Both the position numbers and the translations under genes were made by a program. 64,000 nucleotides of DNA. Origin: UBA10649 sp965227045. Lineage in GTDB: Bacteria > Actinomycetota > Actinomycetes > S36-B12. Of this stretch, positions 35,418 to 43,926 are shown piece by piece; positions within the stretch are counted from its first letter, which is position 1; every line of letters starts with the position of its first letter. The stretch is taken from NCBI GenBank assembly GCA_965227045.1, contig OZ245718.1:3162001-3226000 (forward strand), in the 5' to 3' direction. The notes under the pieces were generated by a model that was not told where the DNA came from, searched no databases, and saw only the letters and a list, made by a program, of their open reading frames with translations.

Positions 35418-36734
35418 TCAGGTAGGCGAGGCGAACGTCGGAACCCAGCGCTCCAGCTCCCCGCGCATCGGCACGGTGGCATCGAGTTGGCAGAGGACCG
35501 CGATGCTGCCGAGCCACACCCGATGGATGAGTGCGTACGACGGCGGCAGGTTCAGCTTGATGCCGATCGTGAAGTCGGGATTGCGCACGTCCTGCATGCG
35601 CGTGAACTGGCCGCGCATCCACTCGCGGCTGAAGTGGAAGGTCTCGTGACGCGCGGGCTCGACGAACGGGTCGAGGTAGTTCAGCACCTGCACCGGATCG
35701 ACGTCGACCTTCGGGCGGATGAAGCCCTCCTCGCGCAGTCCGGCGATGACGGTCTCCGCGTCGCCGGACATCGCGATGCGCAGCAGCGTGCCCATCGCAT
35801 CGGGCAGTCCGTTCGGGAGCTCGGCAACCGCGCCGAAGTCGAGAACGCAGAACTTGCCCTCGGGAGTCATGCGGAAGTTGCCCGGATGCGGATCGGAGTG
35901 CAGGAGTCCGGCGCGTGCCGGACCGGACAGCAGGAACCGCTCGTACAACTCACCCGCTCGGTCGCGCTCCTCGGAGGTGCCGCTCGCGATGATCACCGAT
36001 AAGGGCGTGCCGTCGACCCATTCGGAAACCAGTACGTGCGGCGCCGCCGCGAGTACATGCGGGATGACGTACTCCGGGTCGCCCTCGAAGGCGGCGGCGA
36101 ACTGGCGCTGGTTGCGCGACTCGCGCAGGTAGTCGAGCTCCTCGATCGCGCGCGCCTTCAACTCGTCCATCAGGTCCTTGATGTCCAGGCCGGGGACGAT
36201 CGCGGAGAACATCTTGCCCATGCGGGCCATCTGATTGAGGTCCGACACGAACGCCTTGTCGGCACCGGGGTACTGCACCTTGACCGCGACGACGCGCCCG
36301 TCGTGCCACACCGCCTTGTGCACCTGGCCGATCGATGCGGCAGCGGCGGGGGTGTCGTTGAACTCGGTGAACCGCGTTCGCCAGTCGTCGCCCAGCTCCT
36401 CGGCGAGGATCGCGTGGATCTTCTCTGCGGGCAGCGGTGGAGCGGCCTCCTGCAGTTTGGTCAGTGCCGCGCGATAGGGGCCGGCGACCTCCTCGGGCAT
36501 GGCCGCCTCGAAGATGCTCATCGCCTGGCCCATCTTCATGGCGCCGCCCTTGAGCTCGCCGAGTACCTTGAACAGCTGCTCGGCCGTGCGCGCCTGCAGT
36601 TCCGCGGTGACCATCTCCGCGGGCTTGCCGCCTATCCGCTTGCCGAAGCCCCAAGCCTGACGTCCCGCGTACGAGGCCGGCAGCGACGCAATGCGCACGC
36701 TCCGACTGATCGCGTTCTTGGGGATGTCGGCCAC
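35418..36734 (-). CDS. ABC1/UbiB-family atypical kinase
   Basis: A 438-aa atypical protein-kinase-like ATPase, matching Rv3197 in size and neighbours. Signatures: the KxGQ motif GAMKMGQAMSIF, the Ala-rich nucleotide loop AAAASIGQVHKAV, the catalytic segment LHSDPHPGNF and the metal-binding LDFGAVAEL. In M. tuberculosis this gene sits beside whiB7 and is linked to macrolide tolerance. No whiB gene is seen here. Start GTG 36734. Confidence 0.92.
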   Translation of the reverse strand: MADIPKNAISRSVRIASLPASYAGRQAWGFGKRIGGKPAEMVTAELQARTAEQLFKVLGELKGGAMKMGQAMSIFEAAMPEEVAGPYRAALTKLQEAAPPLPAEKIHAILAEELGDDWRTRFTEFNDTPAAAASIGQVHKAVWHDGRVVAVKVQYPGADKAFVSDLNQMARMGKMFSAIVPGLDIKDLMDELKARAIEELDYLRESRNQRQFAAAFEGDPEYVIPHVLAAAPHVLVSEWVDGTPLSVIIASGTSEERDRAGELYERFLLSGPARAGLLHSDPHPGNFRMTPEGKFCVLDFGAVAELPNGLPDAMGTLLRIAMSGDAETVIAGLREEGFIRPKVDVDPVQVLNYLDPFVEPARHETFHFSREWMRGQFTRMQDVRNPDFTIGIKLNLPPSYALIHRVWLGSIAVLCQLDATVPMRGELERWVPTFASPT

Positions 36735-36768
36735 CTGGCCATTGTCGCCTGTTCTCCGCGAATCCGCT

Positions 36769-37722
36769 TCATGCGGTCGGCCATCGGCATCCGCACAGCG
36801 CATGAGGGGGACGATCGAGCCACGTGGCACCACCGTCGGGCAGCCGCAGCTCGAGTGCCTTGTTGCCCCAGCGATCGGGCTCATCGGGTGCGTCTGCCCA
36901 CATGCGGACGAGCAGGGCGGCATGCGAACTCGCTGCGCGCACGAGCAGCGGGTCGATCGGCGGGCAGGCGAGCGACGCGACCACCTGGGCCCATTGCACG
37001 GCCAGCAGTGGCCAGGCCGGGTCGGCGTCGCGGCGGTGGAGGTGCGCGCATCGCAGGCAACTGGTTCGCCCCGGCGAGACCAGCGGACCGACGACGGCGC
37101 GCTCGCCGAATATCCCAAGATGAAGGTGCGGCAGGTCCTGCACGTCGTGGTCGAAGTGGGCGGGAACCTCGGGATGGTGGCCGTCCGCGAGGACGACGAT
37201 CGTCGCCTGACGTGGCTGCGCAACCGTGCGCAGGCCGGCGTCGCCCATCGCCTCACCGAGCTGATCGGCGAGGAGGCCGGAACCGAAGACCATCACGCGA
37301 GCCGCGTCGCGGGCGGCCATCGCCGCATACGCGCGGTCGAGGTCACGCGTGGTCCGCAAGGCCGCACCGAACCTGCGGCCAGCCACGTCGCGCTCCTCCT
37401 GCGCGGCCCAGCGGACGGCGTCGGGAATCCGCGCCGCGTCCTCGATCGCCCCCGCCGCGAGCATCGCGCGGAGCAGTCGGCGGGCCTCGCTGACTGGCAG
37501 CACGAGTTCGTCCTCGATCTGCTGCGCGCTGCGCAGGCCGTCGAGTCGGGACATCCACTCGATGTGTGCGCGCCCGATGCGGGTGAGGGTGACGTCCTCA
37601 CCGATCTGCACGCTCGTGTTGTCACGCCACAACGCCGGTGCGTCCTCGCGCCATCGGGGCCTGGCATAGCCGACGAGCTCGGGAAGCACGGATGACGCGG
37701 GCACGGTCTCGGCAGCGCTCAT
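36769..37722 (-). CDS. TOMM-leader-binding/ThiF-like protein (Rv3196-like)
   Basis: A 317-aa protein related to E1-like partners of azoline-forming cyclodehydratases (ocin-ThiF-like, TOMM leader-binding). The diagnostic middle is GPLVSPGRTSCLRCAHLHR followed by RDADPAWP, with zinc cysteines CLRC and a C-terminal CGC. The N-terminal part resembles a RiPP recognition/winged-helix segment (SRLDGLRSAQQIEDEL). No YcaO or precursor gene is close, so it is an orphan like Rv3196. In operon orientation with the ABC1 kinase gene (34 bases). Confidence 0.75.
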   Translation of the reverse strand: MSAAETVPASSVLPELVGYARPRWREDAPALWRDNTSVQIGEDVTLTRIGRAHIEWMSRLDGLRSAQQIEDELVLPVSEARRLLRAMLAAGAIEDAARIPDAVRWAAQEERDVAGRRFGAALRTTRDLDRAYAAMAARDAARVMVFGSGLLADQLGEAMGDAGLRTVAQPRQATIVVLADGHHPEVPAHFDHDVQDLPHLHLGIFGERAVVGPLVSPGRTSCLRCAHLHRRDADPAWPLLAVQWAQVVASLACPPIDPLLVRAASSHAALLVRMWADAPDEPDRWGNKALELRLPDGGATWLDRPPHALCGCRWPTA

Positions 37723-37804
37723 GGCGGCGACTGTGACGAGGAAGGCCTGTGGATCGACAGTGGCGGTCCACAGGGCTCGTGCGCTACGCGCCAGATCTGA
37801 AGGG

Positions 37805-37845
37805 GCCGGGGCGGGGCACGAACGGGGGTAGGGCCCCGCCCCGGC
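37805..37845 (-). terminator. GC-rich hairpin upstream of the TOMM-like gene
   Basis: Arms GCCGGGGCGGGGC (37805-37817) and GCCCCGCCCCGGC (37833-37845), 13 bp perfect with a 15-base loop. With a second hairpin at 37923-37950 it probably ends transcription from the His/Gly-rich protein gene before the TOMM-like gene. Confidence 0.5.
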
Positions 37846-37922
37846 TGATCAGGGGGACGAGCCCGATTACTCGGACGTCGTCTGATCTACCGGTACCCCC
37901 GCCGCCCCGTTTCTCAAACGAC

Positions 37923-37950
37923 GGTGGGGCGCCAATTTCGACGCCCCACC
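37923..37950 (-). terminator. Hairpin after the His/Gly-rich protein gene
   Basis: Arms GGTGGGGCG (37923-37931) and CGCCCCACC (37942-37950) with a 10-base A/T-richer loop. Located just beyond the stop of the gene read leftwards from 38729. No T tract, so the terminator role is inferred from position. Confidence 0.55.
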
Positions 37951-37991
37951 GAAGCACTGCTGACCTACCGGCCGATTACGGGCCGTACTAC

Positions 37992-38729
37992 TTAGCGGTG
38001 GCCGCGTCCGTGACCGTGATTGCCACCGTTGTTGCCGTGACCGTGACCGTTGTTGTCACCATCGTCATTGCCGTGACCGTGGCCCCAGCCGAAGTGATGG
38101 CCGTTGCCCATTCGGTCGCCAGGCACCTTGAGGAGGGCGGCCGGAGCCTCGGCGGGCGCGAACGCCGCCTTCACCGCGGCGACGTACGTCACCTCAGCAG
38201 CATCCAGTGCGGACTTCGCCGTGGCGGTGGCCGCGTCGACCTGCGTCTTGTACTTCGCTTCGGCGGTGGCCGCGGCAGCCTTGTACGCGGACTCGGCGGC
38301 CTGGTACTTGGCCTTGAGGTCGGCAAGCGTCGCGGCATCTGCGTTGGCCTTCAGCGCGGTGAAGTAGGCGCTACGTGCGGCGTCCTTCGCATCGTGCAAC
38401 GGCGCGAGCTCGGCCTTGATCGACGTGCGCACAGCTTCGAGTGCAGACTTCAGGGCCTCCTTCACGGTCTTGGCGGACGCGACGTAGGCGGCGCGGGCGT
38501 TCTGCACCGCGGCGAGCTGCGTGGCGGTCAGACCCTGCAGTCCGTCATTTCCCTTGAACGACGCGAACGAGCTGTTGAACTGCGAGCTGGTGGTCGAGGA
38601 GTTGTTGCAGTCCGAACCTGAGCCCGAGCCATTCTCGTGCGCCATGGCGATTCCCGCGGGTGCGGTCGCAAAGAGGGCGACGGAGGCAGTGAGGGTGACG
38701 ATTCGACGGACAGTGGTCGATGTAGTCAT
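37992..38729 (-). CDS. Secreted Ala-rich helical protein with His/Gly/Asn-rich tail
   Basis: No known family. The 245-aa product has a clear signal peptide (VTLTASVALFATAPAGIAMA), a Ser/Asn-rich spacer with one Cys, and a long alanine-rich helix region (about residues 66-195) built of heptad-like runs such as AKYQAAESAYKAAAATAEAK. The tail (about 208-245) is dominated by His, Gly, Asp and Asn, for example GWGHGHGNDDGDNNGHGHG, which could bind Zn, Ni or Cu. Extracellular metal buffering or wall attachment is guesswork. About 125 bases of promoter region precede it. Confidence 0.7.
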   Translation of the reverse strand: MTTSTTVRRIVTLTASVALFATAPAGIAMAHENGSGSGSDCNNSSTTSSQFNSSFASFKGNDGLQGLTATQLAAVQNARAAYVASAKTVKEALKSALEAVRTSIKAELAPLHDAKDAARSAYFTALKANADAATLADLKAKYQAAESAYKAAAATAEAKYKTQVDAATATAKSALDAAEVTYVAAVKAAFAPAEAPAALLKVPGDRMGNGHHFGWGHGHGNDDGDNNGHGHGNNGGNHGHGRGHR

Positions 38730-38853
38730 GTCAGCAAACCCTTCTGTTGGTGTTGCGGTTATTGCTCTTTCACTATTGCTCCTTTATCGGCACGTTGAAA
38801 CGCGCCCTAGGGGGAGGGCGGGGGTTAAGTCTGGGTAAGAAGGCGAATTTCCC

Positions 38854-39228
38854 CTATGAATGCGCGAGCACGAGGCAGAACGGATGACCCACTGGGTCGA
38901 GATACACGCGGAACGACGTGCCCGGCTGGACCGGATGCTTGCGGGCACCGACTGCCAGCAGCTGTGCCTCGGCGACGTCGAGATCGTCGACCGCGAAGTC
39001 CAGGTGCGCCTGCTGAGGATGCTCCTGCCCGGGCCACGTGGGCGGGGTGTAGTCGGCGACCTGCTGGAACGCGATCGACGCCCCCGTGTCGGACTTGAGC
39101 TGCAGCCAGTCCGAGTCTGTGTGCTCGTCGTCGATCGGCCATCCCGTGATTGCCGAGTAGAACTCCGCAAGGACGCTCGGTTCAGGGCAGTCGAGGGCAA
39201 TCACCGTGATTCGTCCGATGGCAGTCAT
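38854..39228 (-). CDS. VOC-family (glyoxalase-like) protein
   Basis: A 124-aa paired beta-alpha-beta-beta-beta protein of the vicinal oxygen chelate superfamily: AIGRITVIALDCPEPSVLAE, FYSAITGWPI, then HLDFAVDDLDVAEAQLLAVG and the C-terminal RVYLDPVGHPFCLVL. Usually dioxygenases, isomerases or resistance proteins; substrate unknown. Its ATG overlaps the M20 peptidase stop by four bases. Confidence 0.88.
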   Translation of the reverse strand: MTAIGRITVIALDCPEPSVLAEFYSAITGWPIDDEHTDSDWLQLKSDTGASIAFQQVADYTPPTWPGQEHPQQAHLDFAVDDLDVAEAQLLAVGARKHPVQPGTSFRVYLDPVGHPFCLVLAHS

Positions 39229-40487
39229 GCGCACACCTCCACAATCAGTCGCGCGAGAACGCGAGCACAGTCGATGGTCTCCTCGATGGATACCCATTCG
39301 TTCGGCGCGTGAGCCGCGCGCGCGTCCCCTGGCCCGTATTGGATCGTCGGGATTCCGCCGATTCCCTGGAGCAGGCGCAGGTCCGAGCCGTACGGACCCC
39401 CGTACAGGTCCGGGCTCCTGCCGAGGACCGACGAGTGCGCGGCACCGGTGAGCGAGATGACGGACGCATCGGCCGGCGTGCGCCCAGACGCGAACTGGCC
39501 ACCCCACCACGTGACCTCCACGGGGTTGTCCGCGAGCCAGGTGTCGGATGCGCAGGCTTCGGCGACGGCTGCCTCGAACTCCGCGCGCGCATGCTCGATC
39601 GTCTCGCCGAGCGCAACGCCAAGGCGCCCCTCGGCGATCAGCAGGTCGGGCACCGTCGACGCCCAGTCACCTGCGTGCACAACGCCGATGGACAGCGGAT
39701 AGGCCAGTGACCATCGCTCCATCAGCGGATCGACGTCGGCGTTGCGTCGTGCCTCGAGCTCGGCGAGCGCGGCCATGATCGGCAGCAGCTTGTCGATCGC
39801 GCTGACGCCCTCGGTGCGCCGTGATGCGTGCGTCGCACGTCCGCGCACCGTCAGGCGGAAGGTCAATGCACCGCCATTCGCGGGCATGATGTCCAGGCTC
39901 GTCGGCTCGGTGATGACGCACAGGTCCGCGGTGACGCCATGACGAAGCAGCGAGAACGTGCCAAGCCCGCCGTCTTCCTCCCCGGAGACGGACGCGAGGA
40001 CGACGTCGCCGCGCAGTTGCACGCCCGAGTTCTGCACAGCGCGCACTGCCGCCCACATCGCAGCAAGGCCCGCCTTCATGTCGCATGATCCGCGCGCGAC
40101 GAGGCTCTCGCGACCGTCGACCTCCATCGTGCGCGGGACGAACGGATCGGCACTCCACGAGGCGAGGTCCCCGGGCGGCACCACATCGGTGTGGCCGTTC
40201 AGCAGGAGCGTAGGTCCGGTGCCGTCGCCGGCGAGTGTCGCCGTGACGCCGACCGCGGCGGATCGATCGACCTCCTGGCCGGGGAACTGCGGGTCGTGGA
40301 TCACTGACTCGACGTCGATATCCCAGCGGTCGACGAGCAGGCCCTCGGCCGACCACCGTCGGGCGATGTGGTCCTGCACCTCGACCTCGGCGGACGTGCC
40401 GCCCATCGACGGGAACAGCAGGAGTTCGTGGAGATCGGCGAGGAGCGCGTCCTCGTCGATCGCAGGGATACGTGCGGCGTCGGTCAC
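39225..40487 (-). CDS. M20-family metallohydrolase (ArgE/DapE-like)
   Basis: A 420-aa zinc amidohydrolase of the acetylornithine deacetylase / succinyl-DAP desuccinylase group. Metal and catalytic motifs: NGHTDVVPPGD, RGSCDMKAGLAAMW, VSGEEDGGLG, TEPTS and the last ligand in AHAPNEWVS. The dimerisation domain begins near RGRATHASRR. The exact acyl-amino-acid substrate is unknown; it is not placed with arginine or lysine genes. First gene of a two-gene unit with the VOC protein. Confidence 0.88.
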   Translation of the reverse strand: MTDAARIPAIDEDALLADLHELLLFPSMGGTSAEVEVQDHIARRWSAEGLLVDRWDIDVESVIHDPQFPGQEVDRSAAVGVTATLAGDGTGPTLLLNGHTDVVPPGDLASWSADPFVPRTMEVDGRESLVARGSCDMKAGLAAMWAAVRAVQNSGVQLRGDVVLASVSGEEDGGLGTFSLLRHGVTADLCVITEPTSLDIMPANGGALTFRLTVRGRATHASRRTEGVSAIDKLLPIMAALAELEARRNADVDPLMERWSLAYPLSIGVVHAGDWASTVPDLLIAEGRLGVALGETIEHARAEFEAAVAEACASDTWLADNPVEVTWWGGQFASGRTPADASVISLTGAAHSSVLGRSPDLYGGPYGSDLRLLQGIGGIPTIQYGPGDARAAHAPNEWVSIEETIDCARVLARLIVEVCA

Positions 40488-40543
40488 GCGTGCATCCTCG
40501 CGCCCGTTCGCGCCTCGCGTACGCCGACCCCGACAATGTGCGC

Positions 40544-41278
40544 ATGCGCACTCCCGTCCTTCTGATCCTGTCCGCCGTTATCGCGATCCCCGTGCTCGTG
40601 GCTGCACCCGCTTCGGCGTCCGCCGCGGATCCGCAGGTGGCGGAGTGCTTCGACATCACCATGGAGCAGGCGAGCGCCGATGTGTGGCCGGGATCGCCGG
40701 CGGTGCCGTGCACGGGTCCGCACGCGCTAGAGATCGTCAGGGCGCGTCCCCTGCCGGCCGATGTCGACGTCGTGGATTTCGCGAGGGCGAGTTGCACGTA
40801 TGAGGTCGTCCCGACCACGACCGGTCTCAACTCGTCCGTCAAGGGCGTGGTCGCGAACCCGATTCGGGTCGGTTCGTTCTCGTTCGTTGTCAGTGAGGAG
40901 GGCTCGCCGCCCTCGTTCGTGTGCGGGGTGGGCGCCCTGCGTTATAACGGCGCGCTTGAGCCGTCGTTCGTTCCCTTGACTGGCCCGGCCGCGAGCCTCA
41001 CCGCCGCCGAACGTGCCAGCCTTCGGTTCTGCGCTGCGGTGGTCAAGGGGCGCTCGCCGATGGACAATCAGCTCACCGTGCCGTGCTCACGCACGTCCCG
41101 CTGGCAGGCGACCGCCTGGGTTGATTTGAGCCAATTCTTCACGAAGTACCCGGGCGACGAAGCAGCGATGGCCCGCATGAAGCAGCTCTGCCCTCGGGCG
41201 AACTTCCGTACGGCGACGAGCGCGTCAGGCTGGGATCAGGGCTACACCCGCGGGTGGTGTTGGAAGAAATATGCGTAA
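40544..41278 (+). CDS. Secreted septum-formation-like protein
   Basis: A 244-aa exported protein: signal VLLILSAVIAIPVLVAAPASASA, then a cysteine-containing domain with CFDITMEQA and PCTGPHALEIV and a second half with SLRFCAAVV and CSRTSRWQATAW. The paired Cys and the short HxxE-like segment resemble the actinobacterial Septum_form domain, found twice in tandem. Disulfide-linked, outside the membrane. The function of that family is not settled; my assignment rests on motif layout. Confidence 0.55.
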   Translation: MRTPVLLILSAVIAIPVLVAAPASASAADPQVAECFDITMEQASADVWPGSPAVPCTGPHALEIVRARPLPADVDVVDFARASCTYEVVPTTTGLNSSVKGVVANPIRVGSFSFVVSEEGSPPSFVCGVGALRYNGALEPSFVPLTGPAASLTAAERASLRFCAAVVKGRSPMDNQLTVPCSRTSRWQATAWVDLSQFFTKYPGDEAAMARMKQLCPRANFRTATSASGWDQGYTRGWCWKKYA

Positions 41279-41296
41279 TGTCCCTTATGTCCGTAG

Positions 41297-41305
41297 TTAT
41301 CCACA
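41297..41305 (+). promoter_or_regulatory. Exact DnaA-box sequence
   Basis: TTATCCACA occurs in the 182-bp gap between the septum-like gene and the DUF5679 gene. A single copy could be chance; it is noted because more TTGTCCACA-like sites lie at 43717-43857. Confidence 0.35.
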
Positions 41306-41460
41306 GAACTGGGTGGCTAAGCCGCGGCGGGTCGGGTGTGGTGCGCCCCTCATAGAGTGGCGCCTGCCCTAGGGTGGACGTGACCAAGGGGGAACCCCCA
41401 CGGCGGCACCAGCCGCCAACCGCGCAACCCGCGGTTCTGATCGAGCAACAGGAGTGCCCA

Positions 41461-41619
41461 ATGGCCGAAGAGTCATACACAGGCGAGGCTTACTGCGTGA
41501 AGTGCAAGGAGAAGCGGGAGTTCACCGGCCACGTCGAGGAGACGAACGGCCGCCGTTTCGCCAAGGGCATCTGCCCGGTCTGCGGCACCAAGGTGACGCG
41601 CATTCTCGGCAAGGCCTGA
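41461..41619 (+). CDS. DUF5679 small zinc-ribbon protein
   Basis: A 52-aa protein with two CxxC knuckles, AYCVKCKEKREF and GICPVCGTKVTR, separated by about 22 residues: a single zinc ribbon as in the actinobacterial DUF5679 family. The start ATG 41461 has AGGAG eight to ten bases upstream. Probably nucleic-acid or protein binding; function unknown. Followed by an excellent hairpin terminator. Confidence 0.85.
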   Translation: MAEESYTGEAYCVKCKEKREFTGHVEETNGRRFAKGICPVCGTKVTRILGKA

Positions 41620-41637
41620 TCTCACCCAGCACACAGG

Positions 41638-41664
41638 AGGCGGCTCCCCACGGGGGAGCCGCCT
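41638..41664 (+). terminator. Hairpin terminator after DUF5679 gene
   Basis: Arms AGGCGGCTCCCC (41638-41649) and GGGGAGCCGCCT (41653-41664) with a three-base loop, followed by CTTCGCTT. Placed 18 bases after the stop. Confidence 0.85.
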
Positions 41665-41675
41665 CTTCGCTTGCC

Positions 41676-41738
41676 CGCCGACCTTGAGGTTCCGCCCAGA
41701 ATTCGGCACCCGAACTGGGCGGAACCTCAAGGTCGGCG
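41676..41738. repeat. Third member of the long-palindrome family
   Basis: Arms 41676-41699 and 41715-41738 are 24 nt and perfectly complementary, and the loop itself forms TTCGG/CCGAA. The outer 16 bases (CGCCGACCTTGAGGTT) match the palindromes at 988 and 20353. The inner stem (CCGCCCAG) differs from theirs, yet both arms changed together. Here the flanking genes point the same way, and a standard terminator already exists just upstream. Confidence 0.85.
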
Positions 41739-41808
41739 AGGGCGGGTTCTCGCTCAGGGCGTACGTCGCCAGATCGGACATTCGCGATCCGGCGTATACC
41801 GTTGAGAT

Positions 41809-43128
41809 ATGAGCGTTCCCTTCGGTTTCGGCATGAGTGACGACGGCCAGGACAAGCAAGGCGTCCCCGGCGGCTTCGACATGAACTCCCTCGGCGCGGC
41901 GCTGCAGCAACTGGGCGCGATGCTGCAGAGCGGCCAGTCCGGCCCCGACGCCGGCGGCCCGGTCAACTGGTCGATGGTCACCGACATCGCCCGCAAGACC
42001 CTCGTCCAGGCCGGCGACCCGTCGGTCTCCGACGCGGAGCGCCGCGCGATCACCGACGCCGTCCACCTCGCCGACGTCTGGCTCGATCCGGCAGTCACCT
42101 TCCCGTCGAGCAACGCGGCGGCGCTCGCGTGGAGCCGCTCGGAGTGGCTCGAGGCGACGATGCCCGTGTGGCGCACCGTGATCCAGCCGATCGCCGAGCA
42201 GATGGCCAGCGCCGTGGGCCAGAACATGCCGTCCTCCGGCGTCGACCTCGCCACGATCAACGACAACCTGCCCGAGCAGTTCCGCGGCATGTTCCCCGAC
42301 GGCATCCCGCCGGAGATGGCGCAGATGATCGGGCCGATGCTCGGCATGGTCCAGCAGCTGGGCGCGGCCGCGTTCAACATGCAGGTCGGCCAGGCGCTGT
42401 CCACGCTTGCCTCCGAGGTGGTCAGCTCGTCCGACATCGGCATCCCGCTCACCGCGTCCCCGCAGCCCGCGCTGCTCCCGCGCAACGTCGACGCCTTCGC
42501 CGAGGGCCTCGGCCTGCCGATCGACGATGTCCGCCTGTACCTGGCCCTGCGCGAGTCCGCGCACCAGCGTCTGTTCGCGCACGTGCCCTGGCTGCGCCCG
42601 CGCGTCATCGGCGCGGTCGAGGAGTACGCCCGCGGGGTCAAGGTCGACCAGAACCGGCTCGCCGAGGCGATGGGCGACGTCGACATGAGCAACCCCGAGG
42701 CACTGCAGGAGGTGCTCAGCAGCGGCGTGCTCATGCCCGAGGACACCGACGAGCAGCGCGCTGCCATCGCCCGACTGGAGACCCTGCTCGCCCTCGTCGA
42801 GGGCTGGGTCGACGATGTCGTCGACGAGGCGATTGCCGAGCGGCTGCCGTCCGCCGTGCAGCTGCGCGAGACGATGCGGCGCCGTCGGGCCGCCGGCGGT
42901 CCGGCGGAGAAGACCTTCGCCACGCTCGTCGGCATGGAACTGCGCCCGCGGCTGGCCCGCGAGGCCGCCACGCTCTTCGCGGTCGTCCGCGCCGGCCGCG
43001 GCGTTGAGGCCCGCGATGCGCTCTGGGCGCACCCCGACCTGCTGCCCGCGCCCGACGACCTGTCCGACCCGCTGGGCTTCATCGAGAACAACACGACCGA
43101 TCTCGAGTTCGGCCTCGACCAGGAGTGA
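41809..43128 (+). CDS. DUF2342 zincin (zinc-dependent metalloprotease-like, Rv3195-like)
   Basis: A 439-aa protein of the actinobacterial DUF2342 family. The zincin-type signature is LRESAHQRLFAHVPWLRP, and the other half of the site lies in VEGWVDDVVDEAIAERL. N-terminal 35 residues are Gly/Gln-rich and disordered. The neighbours match M. tuberculosis Rv3195 next to the PDZ-Lon and UPF0182 genes. Protease activity has been inferred in this family from the fold, not shown here. The Nudix gene starts on its stop (GTGA). Confidence 0.88.
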   Translation: MSVPFGFGMSDDGQDKQGVPGGFDMNSLGAALQQLGAMLQSGQSGPDAGGPVNWSMVTDIARKTLVQAGDPSVSDAERRAITDAVHLADVWLDPAVTFPSSNAAALAWSRSEWLEATMPVWRTVIQPIAEQMASAVGQNMPSSGVDLATINDNLPEQFRGMFPDGIPPEMAQMIGPMLGMVQQLGAAAFNMQVGQALSTLASEVVSSSDIGIPLTASPQPALLPRNVDAFAEGLGLPIDDVRLYLALRESAHQRLFAHVPWLRPRVIGAVEEYARGVKVDQNRLAEAMGDVDMSNPEALQEVLSSGVLMPEDTDEQRAAIARLETLLALVEGWVDDVVDEAIAERLPSAVQLRETMRRRRAAGGPAEKTFATLVGMELRPRLAREAATLFAVVRAGRGVEARDALWAHPDLLPAPDDLSDPLGFIENNTTDLEFGLDQE

Positions 43129-43688
43129 CGAGCACCGACAGCGGGTTCGCGCTCCTGCACGACGACGCCACCAGCGTCCTCACGTCCTGGCCCGCGCCCA
43201 ATGAGCGGCAGGCGGCGCTGCGGGTCGAGTACCTCGCCTTCCTGTCCGAGCACCCGGCCGCGATGACCCGCGAGTGCCGGATCGGCCACCTGACGGCCAG
43301 CGCCCTGGTGCTCAATGCGTCCCGCACGCACACCCTGCTGACCCTGCATCCCAAGGTCGGCCGCTGGCTGCAGCTGGGCGGGCACTGCGAGCCAGGCGAC
43401 GCCAGCCTGCGCGCCGCGGCAGCGCGCGAGGCCGTCGAGGAGGGCGGCATCGCCGAGGTGACCATCTCTCCCGCGCCGATCCACCTGGACCGCCATCCGG
43501 TGCGGTGCGCCGGCGACATGAGCGAGCACCTCGACGTTCAGTATCTGGCCACCGTGCCCGACGGCTCGGTACCGGTGATCAGCGAGGAGTCCGACGACCT
43601 GCGCTGGTTCGCCCTCGAGGATCTGCCTGCCGATATCGACGACTCGATGCGGTCGCTGGTCGCGGCCGCGAAGGCGTACGAAAGGTAA
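43125..43688 (+). CDS. Nudix hydrolase
   Basis: A 187-aa Nudix protein with box GGHCEPGDASLRAAAAREAV followed by EEGG; the first Glu position after the proline-glycine is Asp. A fairly conserved N-terminal helix bundle (SEHPAAMTRECRIGHLTASA) precedes the box. Substrate unknown: candidates are nucleoside diphosphate derivatives. GTG 43125 overlaps the zincin stop, so translation is coupled. Confidence 0.88.
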   Translation: MTSTDSGFALLHDDATSVLTSWPAPNERQAALRVEYLAFLSEHPAAMTRECRIGHLTASALVLNASRTHTLLTLHPKVGRWLQLGGHCEPGDASLRAAAAREAVEEGGIAEVTISPAPIHLDRHPVRCAGDMSEHLDVQYLATVPDGSVPVISEESDDLRWFALEDLPADIDDSMRSLVAAAKAYER

Positions 43689-43716
43689 ACGTCCGATAAC
43701 GACGGGGAACTATTTT

Positions 43717-43857
43717 TCGTCCACAGGCTGGGTACGACGTTTGCGCTGGTCAGACGCGAGAAGTCGCCGTCATCCTCAGGTTTGTGCACAGCACTATGCA
43801 CGTCCCGTCCACAGCGACACACCGCTGTGTCCCCAGCTCACACACACGATGTCCACA
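43717..43857 (+). promoter_or_regulatory. Cluster of four DnaA-box-like 9-mers
   Basis: TCGTCCACA (43717-43725), TTGTGCACA (43782-43790), CCGTCCACA (43805-43813) and ATGTCCACA (43849-43857), all in the same orientation and each within one or two changes of TTGTCCACA. No dnaA or dnaN gene is nearby, so this is not oriC by context; a DnaA-titration or regulatory site is possible. Confidence 0.4.
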
Positions 43858-43926
43858 GGGACGATGAACGGATTGACTCGAACTCATTGACGCGCTGATC
43901 GGCCAGTACCTAGGTTCGTCCGCGTT

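Noticed and set aside
37723..37991. Possible whiB7 or small regulator beside the ABC1 kinase operon
   Set aside because: No cysteine pattern CxxCxxxC or wing signature in any frame; only hairpins are present.
41754..43529. Minus-strand open frame of about 591 codons
   Set aside because: Antisense to the zincin and Nudix genes, which have clear family motifs.
43717..43857. Chromosomal origin of replication
   Set aside because: No dnaA, dnaN, gyrB or rpmH nearby and too few exact boxes; kept only as a DnaA-box-like cluster.
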